A stretch of DNA of 7,548 bases from Gammaproteobacteria bacterium. Its GTDB lineage: Bacteria; Pseudomonadota; Gammaproteobacteria; Pseudomonadales; Azotimanducaceae. Below are positions 1 through 6,641 of the stretch, piece after piece (the stretch's first letter is position 1; the number at the start of each line of letters is the position of its first letter). The translations under genes were made by a program, and so were the position numbers. The notes under the pieces were generated by a model. It did not search any database and was not told the origin of the DNA. It saw nothing but the letters and a program-made list of their open reading frames with translations. The stretch lies in assembly GCA_027295975.1 (NCBI GenBank), contig JAPUJX010000190.1:1-7548 (forward strand). The letters run 5' to 3'.

Positions 1-7
1 AAATATG

Positions 8-26
8 ATCTTTTTCCATCTTTTTC
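8..26. repeat. Two phased T-tract direct repeats
   Basis: The 9-base word ATCTTTTTC occurs at 8-16 and again at 18-26, so the two T5 tracts are spaced by 10 bases, about one helical turn. Phased A/T tracts of this sort can bend DNA. The stretch is clearly more AT-rich than the rest of the window and lies directly before the inverted repeat at 32-59. With only two copies, chance or simple sequence is a fair alternative explanation. Confidence 0.45.
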
Positions 27-31
27 TAAGA

Positions 32-59
32 GTCTACTGACATCTCGTTGTCAGTAGAC
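32..59. repeat. Perfect 11-bp inverted repeat (hairpin)
   Basis: GTCTACTGACA at 32-42 is the exact reverse complement of TGTCAGTAGAC at 49-59, with a 6-base loop TCTCGT between them. The stem has no mismatch. No T-run follows the stem on either strand: on the plus strand the T-rich DNA lies before it, and reading the minus strand the sequence after it is A-rich. A standard intrinsic terminator is therefore not supported. It may be an operator, an RNA structure at the end of a gene lying to the left, or an extragenic palindrome. Confidence 0.7.
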
Positions 60-459
60 GGATGGTATGCTGTCAGCAAGGCAAATGGAGAACATACGTC
101 GTGAACTACCCACACAGCTGCCGCGCGTTGCCCGAATGCGTTTCCTCACCCTCGCCGTTCGCCCCATTTGCGCGTTTCCTGCGTTGGCGGCGCGTGGGGC
201 GTATGGCGATCGCCCGCGCGGTAGGAATCAACGAGAAGCGCGAACCCGGGCAAACTCCCATCCCCCCTGTTGCGCGCATTCCTTCTCGCGGCCGCTCTGG
301 CAGAACTCGCCGTTGATGGTTCTTAAGCCCGACTCGCTTATTCCTAATCGATCCTTTGTTCGGTTGTTATCCGCGATTTCCAGTCGCACAATGTTTGCGG
401 TCATGTCCGGAAGTGAATTCAAATGTACGTCACAGGAGGGGCAATCGCGCCAATCAAGC
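60..459. other. Non-coding region upstream of the CBS gene
   Basis: About 400 bases without a supportable gene. The CBS reading frame stays open leftward to position 67, but its translation there is Arg/Pro-rich and low in family-like content, does not resemble a CBS-protein N-terminus, and the minus strand is open as well. This is typical of GC-rich non-coding DNA. I see no tRNA fold, no convincing promoter hexamer pair and no terminator. The promoter for the CBS gene probably lies in the more AT-rich part at about 310-430, but I cannot place it. Confidence 0.5.
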
Positions 460-897
460 ATGAAAAGTGTCAGCGATGTACTCCGCCATAAAGGTACGGG
501 CACGGTCTGGTCCGTGGTGCCTGCAGATACGGTATTTTCCGCCATTGCCACTATGGCGGAACGAGAGGTCGGGGCGCTTCTCGTCATGCAGAACGACCAG
601 CTCGTGGGCATCGTTTCCGAACGTGACTACACCCGCAAAGTGATATTGAAAGATCGTTCGTCCAAGGACACCCATGTCTCGGAAATCATGACGTACGATG
701 TGATTGAAGTAACCCCCCACGATCAGATCGCGGATTGTGTGATGCTGATGAAGGATCATCACATCAGGCATCTCCCGGTCATGGATGCCGGGAAAGTCGT
801 CGGCATGCTCTCGTTGCGTGACCTGTTTTCCGAGATCATCGACGAGCAGGCTGACACCATCGATCAGCTTCAGCATTATATTCGCGGCGAAGTTTGA
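460..897 (+). CDS. Two-CBS-domain protein
   Basis: A 145-residue cytosolic protein made of a tandem CBS pair (Bateman module), a unit that in other proteins binds adenine nucleotides and senses energy state. CBS1 spans about residues 12-66 and ends in GIVSERDYTRKV (50-61). CBS2 spans about 75-130 and contains HIRHLPV (101-107) and GMLSLRDLF (115-123). The SxxD motifs S53-D56 and S118-D121 match the usual ribose-contacting positions. The start at 460 is chosen because MKSVSDVLRHKG is the normal N-terminus of this stand-alone family and the length is typical. AGGAGG at 434-439 is about 20 bases upstream, which is far for a ribosome site. In-frame ATGs at 391 and 403 would add residues that do not look conserved. 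The dehydratase gene starts 17 bp downstream, so they may share a transcript. The ligand and partner are unknown. Confidence 0.9.
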   Translation: MKSVSDVLRHKGTGTVWSVVPADTVFSAIATMAEREVGALLVMQNDQLVGIVSERDYTRKVILKDRSSKDTHVSEIMTYDVIEVTPHDQIADCVMLMKDHHIRHLPVMDAGKVVGMLSLRDLFSEIIDEQADTIDQLQHYIRGEV

Positions 898-914
898 CAC
901 CCGAGTGCTGACAT

Positions 915-1892
915 ATGCCAATCCCCGGCTCGCCATTTCCATCCCCGGACGATATCGACCGTGCCGCAGCACGTATCGGGGCGCATATCCGCAACACGCC
1001 CCTGGAACGTTCCACCCTCCGTGCTGATTTCGAACTGCTGCTGAAGTGTGAACATCTCCAGAAAACCGGGTCTTTCAAATTGCGCGGGGCCATGAACCGG
1101 TTGATGGCGCTGGACGACAAACAGATAATCCACGGCGTGGTCGCCGCATCAACGGGCAACCACGGCCAGGGGGTGGCGTTAGCCGCAAACGTTACCGGTG
1201 CGGCTGCTACCGTTTACGTGCCCGAGAACTCCTCACCCATGAAGCTCGCTGCCATCGAGGCTCTTGGTGCTCGACTGGTGAAGGTTCCCGGTAGCGGTCT
1301 CGAGAGCGAACTAATGGCCCGCCGGGCGGCAGAATCCTCGGGGCAGGTATTCATTTCTCCCTACAACGATCCCCTGGTCATTGCCGGGCAAGGTACGATC
1401 GGGAAGGAACTGACAGAGCAGCACCCCGGACTGGACGCGGTTTTTATCGCTGTCGGCGGTGGCGGGCTGATAACGGGTATGGCCACCTATCTGAAGGCAT
1501 ACAATCGTCATATCCGCATCTACGGATGTTGGCCGCGGAACTCCCCGGCAATGCACGAATGTATTCAAGCCGGACACATTTTCGACGTAACCGAACTGCC
1601 GACCCTCTCGGACGGGACAGCCGGAGGCATCGAGCCAGACACGATCACCTTCGAGGCATGTCGGCGCCTCATCGACGAACACGTGCTCGTCTCGGAATCT
1701 GAAATTGCCAACGCCATGGGACTGATCGCCGAACGGGAACATTGGGTCGTTGAAGGCGCGGCCGGAGTTGCGCTGGCAGGTTGCCTGAAGAAAACAACCG
1801 AGTTGAACGGTCAAAGTGTAGCGGTGGTTCTGTGCGGGCGTAACATAGATCCCGACAAGTTCTCAAATGCCGTTCGCCACTTTTCTGTTTGA
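915..1892 (+). CDS. PLP-dependent serine/threonine dehydratase-family protein
   Basis: A 325-residue fold-type II PLP enzyme of the threonine dehydratase/serine racemase family, expected to deaminate a hydroxy-amino acid in the cytosol to a 2-oxo acid and ammonia. The PLP lysine is K55 in SFKLRGA (53-59). The substrate loop is STGNHGQG (79-86), the phosphate-binding glycine loop is GGGGL (181-185), and CGRNI (308-312) stands where the family has CGGN or SGGN. The protein ends after the catalytic domain with no ACT regulatory domain, so it is a catabolic-type or side-branch enzyme, not the isoleucine-inhibited biosynthetic form. SDGTAGG (232-238) marks a subfamily, and W206 sits in WPRNSP where many relatives have EPENS. 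The start is fixed by an in-frame TGA at 909-911, though no ribosome site is visible before it. The substrate could be threonine, serine, a hydroxyaspartate or a hydroxyectoine-derived compound; the sequence alone does not decide. Confidence 0.88.
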   Translation: MPIPGSPFPSPDDIDRAAARIGAHIRNTPLERSTLRADFELLLKCEHLQKTGSFKLRGAMNRLMALDDKQIIHGVVAASTGNHGQGVALAANVTGAAATVYVPENSSPMKLAAIEALGARLVKVPGSGLESELMARRAAESSGQVFISPYNDPLVIAGQGTIGKELTEQHPGLDAVFIAVGGGGLITGMATYLKAYNRHIRIYGCWPRNSPAMHECIQAGHIFDVTELPTLSDGTAGGIEPDTITFEACRRLIDEHVLVSESEIANAMGLIAEREHWVVEGAAGVALAGCLKKTTELNGQSVAVVLCGRNIDPDKFSNAVRHFSV

Positions 1893-1905
1893 CGGGTAAA
1901 TTGGC

Positions 1906-2622
1906 TCATTCCCTTCCTGAGATCCCATACAGAACACAGACCAGCGCGATCCCCACAGCCATGGACATCATGAACAAGATGCCAGCGTAATGCGGGGTAT
2001 AACTATCCCTGTACAGCCCGTCGCTCACTCCCGGCACGCTCCACAAATCGCCGTCGCCGCGGCCAACTTTCAACTGCCCTTTCATGCCTTTTTCCATGTG
2101 CTGCGGGACGTCGCAGTGAACGAGGTAGGTGCGATCATCACTCGGCACGATGAACGAACCCGTCTGGCTGAAACCACCGGCCGCTTCCAGATGGAACATA
2201 CCCTGTTTATAGAGATACTTCGGCAGCCCATGAATCATCCACTGGTGTCGAACCTGGTCTTTGTTGACGAAGGTGACCGTCACGAGGCTGCAGGGTTCCA
2301 CCAAATACTCGTGCTGACTCATGCCGTAGGTGGACCCGGGGTAATCCGCGGCAAACTCCACACCCGCGTAAACGGTAAACGTTTGCTCTGCGCCGATTTC
2401 CGTACAGTCCCGGGGTAGCTGGGAGGTGTTCGAGTTCATCACCGAACCGCTGGGGCCAAGGCTGATGTGATGGCCGCCATGACCCTCCCCTTCCCCCATC
2501 CGATGTTGAGGACGAAGATCCTCCGATGCGGTGGCTGCACCCACCGGTTGGGCAGCGTAAACCATCTGAAATCCCATGATCTGCATGATGACCAGGAGCG
2601 TCGATAAATTCGTGGCGCGCAT
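1906..2622 (-). CDS. Exported membrane-anchored cupredoxin (type 1 copper)
   Basis: A 238-residue blue-copper protein, probably an electron carrier or copper handler on the periplasmic side of the inner membrane. It has an N-terminal signal (about 1-24), a His/Met-rich linker (H40, H48, H51, H52), a cupredoxin domain (about 80-187) and one C-terminal helix (about 212-234). The copper ligands are visible: H126 (or H131) in RHQWMIH, then C170, H175 and M180 in HCDVPQHMEKGM, the classic CxxxxHxxxxM spacing. C73 and C111 could form a disulfide. The ATG at 2622 shares one base with the stop of the oxidase gene (TGATG), and GAGGTAGGG lies upstream at usable distance. A GTG at 2625 is possible but adds only one residue. 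It is the last gene of the minus-strand block and its stop is 13 bp from the stop of the convergent dehydratase gene. The natural partner is likely the multicopper oxidase. Confidence 0.87.
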   Translation of the reverse strand: MRATNLSTLLVIMQIMGFQMVYAAQPVGAATASEDLRPQHRMGEGEGHGGHHISLGPSGSVMNSNTSQLPRDCTEIGAEQTFTVYAGVEFAADYPGSTYGMSQHEYLVEPCSLVTVTFVNKDQVRHQWMIHGLPKYLYKQGMFHLEAAGGFSQTGSFIVPSDDRTYLVHCDVPQHMEKGMKGQLKVGRGDGDLWSVPGVSDGLYRDSYTPHYAGILFMMSMAVGIALVCVLYGISGRE

Positions 2623-4298
2623 CACTTGACCCTACCTCGCCTGCCCCACACTACAAACGCCAGTGCCCCCGCAAGCGCTCCAAGAAACAATCCTGCGCCA
2701 ACGAGACGAATCAGCGCCCAATAACTGGTACCCGCGGCTGATATCAGGCCCCTTGGATCGTAACTCTGCCAGACCGGAACCTCCTTAGCGTAATAGGCCT
2801 CGGAAAAATACGGCGCGAACGAAACTCCCGATGTATTCGGCCAGCCGTTGTCCGCGAGGAACTCTTCATAAACGATGGCGCTCAGATTACCCCCCGGGCC
2901 AATGCCGTCCGTCGTCACGCCTTTACCTTGATGATCGTGTAGCAGCCACACGCCACTGCCATACGAGTGCAAACCATCATTGGTGGTTTCGAGAGCCAGA
3001 TCCACGCGTTGCGCGGTGGCTATCCACACCACATCACGGGTGATTCGTGCGGCCGGCTGCACTGCGATCCCGTCGAAGTGGGTAACCGTTGCCTTGTGCC
3101 CGTGGGTGTGCAACGCGATTCCGCTACTACCGCCGTTGACGATGCGCAGCTTGATCCGCTCGTCGGGTTTCACAATCACCAGCGACTCGCGAAACGTATA
3201 AGGAAACGAACGGCCATTGAGGGTGAAATAATCGCTTTTTGCATCGGTGACATCATAACGGCGATGCATCTGCTCGATGATGAGCCGCGGATCGTTGTAC
3301 CGTTGTATTATCTCGTTCAGCTCTCGATCGATATCCAGATACTGCAGGTCGTATTCCCTGTCGAACGATTCTCGAACGGCCCGAGAAGGCACCCGCACCT
3401 GTCCCGCACCCACGTTGAGGGTCTGCAACCAGTTGTCCGGGCGATTCTCCTCAACCACAAAAAGCCCCTGCAGGCCCATCATGATGTGAACGTGGGGTTG
3501 AACATGACAGTGGTAGAACATGGTGCCGGGTTGTCGCGGTTCGAGATTGTAGGTTCGCGCATTTCCCGGCATGACCGGTATTTCGCTGGTGATCGGCACG
3601 CCGTCGTTGCCTTCGCCGTCGCTATCCAGGAAAGGATGATCCACACCGTGGAAATGTAGCGTATGCGGCATGTAATGGCTGTTTTCCAGGGTGATGAGTA
3701 TCTTGTCACCCTGCTCCACGCGTATTGCCGGTGACGGCAAACGGAGGATGGTACGGGCCCTGGGCGATTCGAAATTTTCCGTCGCCATTCCGAAAGTTTT
3801 GGGCGCGAACACCCAGAATCCAGGTCGAATACCCGGCGCGATAGAAAACTGCGTGACCGGTTCCGCCTGTTCCGGCGAACCACCGTTGAGTTCGACAACC
3901 TCCAGGCGAATGTGGATCTCATCGGGATCTCCATCCCCGTCCAGATCGCGGCCTTTGGTAACCGCATCCGGCGCCAGACCACTTTTCATGAGCGTTTCGG
4001 TGGAGACGTTGTTCGTGCCACGGACCACGGCCGCTACCACGTGGGGATTGTCGGCAAGGCATGTTGCAGCGGCGCGGATGTCTACCCCTTCGATGCGCTG
4101 AGCTTCCCGCCAGCCGAGAAGGTCTTCGGGGCAAGGTTGTTCGGCATCCGCATAAGGCACCCGCACCGACGCAGGCAAGGCCTGATAGTCGCCGGCACCG
4201 AGCCATTGTGCCAGCTGCAAACGTATCGGGTCGGGCAGCCAGCCCGGAGGTACGAACAGAACCGCTCCGAATAACGCGATCAGCAACAACCAGCGCAT
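2622..4298 (-). CDS. Type C two-domain multicopper oxidase, membrane-tailed
   Basis: A 558-residue exported multicopper oxidase, expected to couple oxidation of a donor to reduction of O2 to water. After the signal segment (about 3-17) comes an extension of about 170 residues containing C56, C80 and a DxDGDGDPDE calcium-loop-like motif (118-127), then two cupredoxin domains. Domain 1 has HTLHFHG (212-218) and HCHVQPHVHIMM (263-274). Domain 2 has HTHGH (397-401) and HDH (454-456). The four HxH pairs supply the eight histidines of the trinuclear copper site. The type 1 site (H212, C264, H269, M274) is only in domain 1, while domain 2 has Asp455 in place of Cys, which defines the type C class known from Nitrosomonas europaea blue copper oxidase. 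A helix at about 529-550 followed by RRGR anchors the C-terminus. The ATG at 4298 gives a compact signal peptide. A GTG at 4316, with AGGTGA just upstream, is a real alternative start. The donor is unknown. Confidence 0.88.
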   Translation of the reverse strand: MRWLLLIALFGAVLFVPPGWLPDPIRLQLAQWLGAGDYQALPASVRVPYADAEQPCPEDLLGWREAQRIEGVDIRAAATCLADNPHVVAAVVRGTNNVSTETLMKSGLAPDAVTKGRDLDGDGDPDEIHIRLEVVELNGGSPEQAEPVTQFSIAPGIRPGFWVFAPKTFGMATENFESPRARTILRLPSPAIRVEQGDKILITLENSHYMPHTLHFHGVDHPFLDSDGEGNDGVPITSEIPVMPGNARTYNLEPRQPGTMFYHCHVQPHVHIMMGLQGLFVVEENRPDNWLQTLNVGAGQVRVPSRAVRESFDREYDLQYLDIDRELNEIIQRYNDPRLIIEQMHRRYDVTDAKSDYFTLNGRSFPYTFRESLVIVKPDERIKLRIVNGGSSGIALHTHGHKATVTHFDGIAVQPAARITRDVVWIATAQRVDLALETTNDGLHSYGSGVWLLHDHQGKGVTTDGIGPGGNLSAIVYEEFLADNGWPNTSGVSFAPYFSEAYYAKEVPVWQSYDPRGLISAAGTSYWALIRLVGAGLFLGALAGALAFVVWGRRGRVK

Positions 4299-4320
4299 GC
4301 GCACGATCAGCAACACCCTT

Positions 4321-4914
4321 TCACCTGGCGGTTCGGGGGATAAAACGATTGAACACGCCTTTGTTGAACCAGTACACAAGCTGCGCGAATATTGCGAACC
4401 CCAGGAAAAGTGGAAAATAACCGTAGTCGGTGGCACCCACATGGAAGAAAAACACCGCGTTGTACAACTTGTCTTCCGTTGGGTGTTGCGCGGTGACGAT
4501 ACCGATATAACCACCCGAAATCGTAAAGTCGTGGCTGACGTTGAGTACGCCGTCCCTCCATCTGGTTGGCGGTTGGTAAAAGACGGTATCGCCCTCGATA
4601 TCGTCGAGATTCACGATATCCTCCCATTTTGCATACATTCCCAGGTTCTGGCTGTCCGTGACAATTCGGAAATCGACCGGCATTTCTTTCAAAAACTCGT
4701 GCAGGTAGTCGATGACGAAAACGCTGTCTCCCAGGTCGGGGAGATCTTCACAGAACTCCTCGCTACCACGTGACTGGGGTTGGTATCCCGTGAAATGGGC
4801 CTGCAGAAAACCTATCTCGAGCACGCAGACGTCTTCCTCGAAGACAACTCCACCGTGAGCAGATGCGGTGGCAGGCCAGAACAGAACTGCCAACAAAATC
4901 AAGATCGGGTTCAT
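4321..4914 (-). CDS. Exported membrane-anchored protein of unknown family, mature N-terminus His
   Basis: A 197-residue protein that I cannot assign to a named family. It has a signal peptide ending ATASA, so cleavage after residue 19 would leave His20 in HGG as the first mature residue. The outside domain (about 20-160) is acidic, holds C30 and C55 (possible disulfide), scattered His (H40, H72, H128, H144, H158) and looks mainly beta-stranded in its second half. A hydrophobic helix (about 165-184) and a basic tail (NRFIPRTAR) anchor it with the tail inside. An exported N-terminal His is a copper ligand in CopC, LPMO and the PmoB/AmoB subunits. Together with copper proteins on the downstream side, this suggests a copper role, but that is inference. 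The start is uncertain: ATG 4914 (chosen), ATG 4923, or GTG 4950, which alone has a ribosome-site-like AAAAGG before it. The oxidase gene follows within 4-22 bp. Confidence 0.75.
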   Translation of the reverse strand: MNPILILLAVLFWPATASAHGGVVFEEDVCVLEIGFLQAHFTGYQPQSRGSEEFCEDLPDLGDSVFVIDYLHEFLKEMPVDFRIVTDSQNLGMYAKWEDIVNLDDIEGDTVFYQPPTRWRDGVLNVSHDFTISGGYIGIVTAQHPTEDKLYNAVFFFHVGATDYGYFPLFLGFAIFAQLVYWFNKGVFNRFIPRTAR

Positions 4915-5019
4915 GTTTGCCATTTCGGATTCATGACCCAAACCGATCACATCACCTTTTCAAAAAATTACCGGGCGCGCACTCTGCCACAGAACGGCTC
5001 AAATAGCGCAATCGAAAAG

Positions 5020-6641
5020 TTATTCTTCTGGTTCGCGCCAAGGTAATCCAAACACAAAAAGAGTCCGGCCGGCGGAAATTACCACCCTCTGTCGACCGTC
5101 GACGGCAAACGCCATCGGATTGGTGCGCACGGCACCGCCAACCTGCAGGTTCCACAGCGGAATTCCGTCCCCGGCATCCAATGCGAAAAAATTCCCTTCA
5201 TTGCTCCCGCCAAACACCAGCCCTCCAGCGGTAGCCATGACCCCGGCCCAGGGAGGCGACTGCAACGGAAACTCCCACTGCCGCTCGCCGGTAAGCGCAT
5301 TGAGCGCACGTATGGCACCCGCTGCCTGGTCACCGGACAGCGCCTGCTCACCACCACCCAGGAAGGGTTTCCCGGCCTCGTACTCCACATCGGCCTTGTA
5401 GTAGATCGAACCCATCAGCCGCGTCGCCACAAAAAACTGACCAGTCAATGGGCTGTACGAAGGGCTGAACCAGTTTGTTGCACCCTGCAGGCTCGGCCAG
5501 ATCAACGTGCCTTCTTTCGTTGGCTCGGTGCCGCTCAAGAGAATGGGTCGACCGGTCCCGTCGAGACCGGCGGCCCAAGTTTGTTTCGAATATTCCTTCC
5601 CTACCAGAAACTCACCAGACTCTCGATCGAGGACGTAATAGAAAGCGTTGCGGTTGGCGAGTGCCACGAGTTTCCTTTCGCGACCGTCGAGGTTTGCATC
5701 GAAGAGGATGGGGATCTGATTTGCGTCCCAATCGTGGGTATCGTGAGGCGTGTATTGGAAGTACCACTCGATGGAACCGGTATCGGGGTCGAGGGCGAGG
5801 ATGGCGCAGGTGTACAAATTATCACCTGGTCTGACATCCCCGTTCCAGTCTGGCGCGGGATTTCCGACCATCCAGTAAAGCAGGTTCAGCTCAGGGTCGT
5901 ATGAACCCGTGAGCCAGGTAGAGCCGCCGCCGGTTCGCCAGCTTTCGCCACCCCAGGTTTCGCTGCCCGGTTCGCCATCCGCGGGAACCGTATACGTCCG
6001 CCAGGCCAGCTCACCCGTTTTCGCATCGTAAGCATCGATGAAACCCCGCACACCCGCTTCTGCTCCGCTCACGCCGACAATAATCTTTCCATCGAGAGCC
6101 AGAGGTGCGAGGGTCAACGAGAACCCGGCGGCGTTGTCGGCGACCTCAACCTTCCAGCGCACCGCGCCCGTAGCTGCATCCAGGGCAACGAGGTGGGCAT
6201 CCAGGGTGCCGACAAACAACGTGTCGTCGAGAATCGCCACCCCCCGGTTTACCTGGGGGAATCCGATATGCAACACGTCTTGCTCGAGATCCGGGGACCA
6301 GGTCCAGAGCTTCTTGCCGGTGCGCGCGTCAAGCGCCGTTACGGTGCTCGGCGGCTCGGTAAGAAACATGATGCCGTCCACCACCAATGGCGTTGTTTCC
6401 ACCAACCCGGCTCCTCCGATGTTCGAGGGTCGTACCTGGTAAGCCCAGATGAGCCGCAGATCACGAACGTTGCCGGTGTTGATCTCGTCGAGGGGAGAAA
6501 AACGTTCCGAACGGTAGGTACCGGAGTACATCAGCCAGTTTGCGGTTCCCGTTCCGCTGCCACCAGTCTTTCGAAAGAAACGCCATCTGCGAGGGCGGAA
6601 ATCGCACCCAGACAAAACCAGGCGGTTAACACAACTCTCAT
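5020..6641 (-). CDS. PQQ-dependent dehydrogenase (quinoprotein), frameshifted near N-terminus
   Basis: A periplasmic quinoprotein of the methanol/ethanol dehydrogenase family: an eight-bladed PQQ propeller that oxidises an alcohol and passes electrons to a cytochrome c. At least seven W-motifs of the type ALDAxTGxxxW can be read. Metal/PQQ ligands fit E195 (SGAEAGVRG), N261 (GNPAPD) and catalytic D304 (TPHDTHDWDA), numbered on the repaired 540-residue chain. D306 gives the DxD pair associated with lanthanide-using relatives. No vicinal Cys pair exists: the mature chain has only C279. No haem domain is fused. The real start is ATG 6641, which overlaps the cytochrome stop as ATGA, has AAAGGAG four bases before it and begins a good signal peptide (MRVVLTAWFC, then SALADG). 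That frame stops after 36 codons; the propeller continues in another frame from about 6539. Inserting one base restores EREPQNWLMYSG and an exact codon count. Either a sequencing error or a genuine mutation. Confidence 0.88.
6535..6542 (-). other. Apparent one-base deletion in the PQQ dehydrogenase gene
   Basis: On the coding (minus) strand the sequence reads CCGCAAACTGG; one extra A (CAAAACTGG) would join the signal-peptide frame (EREPQ) to the propeller frame (NWLMYSG). The shortened A-run is 6539-6541. Without repair the signal-peptide frame ends at a TGA (6531-6533) that overlaps an ATG of the propeller frame (6529-6531) as TGATG, so a restart could make a propeller lacking its export signal. 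From 6641 to 5020 there are 1622 bases, one short of a multiple of three, as expected for a single missing base. Confidence 0.8.

Noticed and set aside
67..459. Long N-terminal extension of the CBS protein (start at 67)
   Set aside because: The translated extension is Arg/Pro/Ala-rich, shows no domain, and the CBS family normally begins at the Met encoded at 460 with about 145 residues.
1893..1905. Bidirectional terminator between the convergent genes
   Set aside because: Only 13 bases separate the two stop codons and they contain no hairpin or T-run.
2967..3659. Long plus-strand open frame opposite the multicopper oxidase
   Set aside because: It is antisense to a gene with intact copper motifs and its translation shows no signal, domain or ribosome site; such open antisense frames are common in GC-rich genes.
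4299..4514. N-terminal extension of the multicopper oxidase up to 4514
   Set aside because: Those 72 codons overlap the 3' end of the 4914-4321 gene in another frame and encode Ser/Arg-rich sequence with no family resemblance; the signal peptide begins at 4298 (or at GTG 4316).
4951..5019. Possible terminator between the PQQ dehydrogenase and the 4914-4321 gene
   Set aside because: A T6 run exists on the minus strand (about 4964-4969), but the GC-rich DNA before it forms only a three-base stem, too weak to call. An operon break here cannot be excluded.
5020..6615. PQQ dehydrogenase starting at ATG 6615
   Set aside because: This start has no signal peptide and its first 25 residues are unlike the family. 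The ATGA overlap, ribosome site and signal peptide at 6641 show the first part is out-of-frame DNA.
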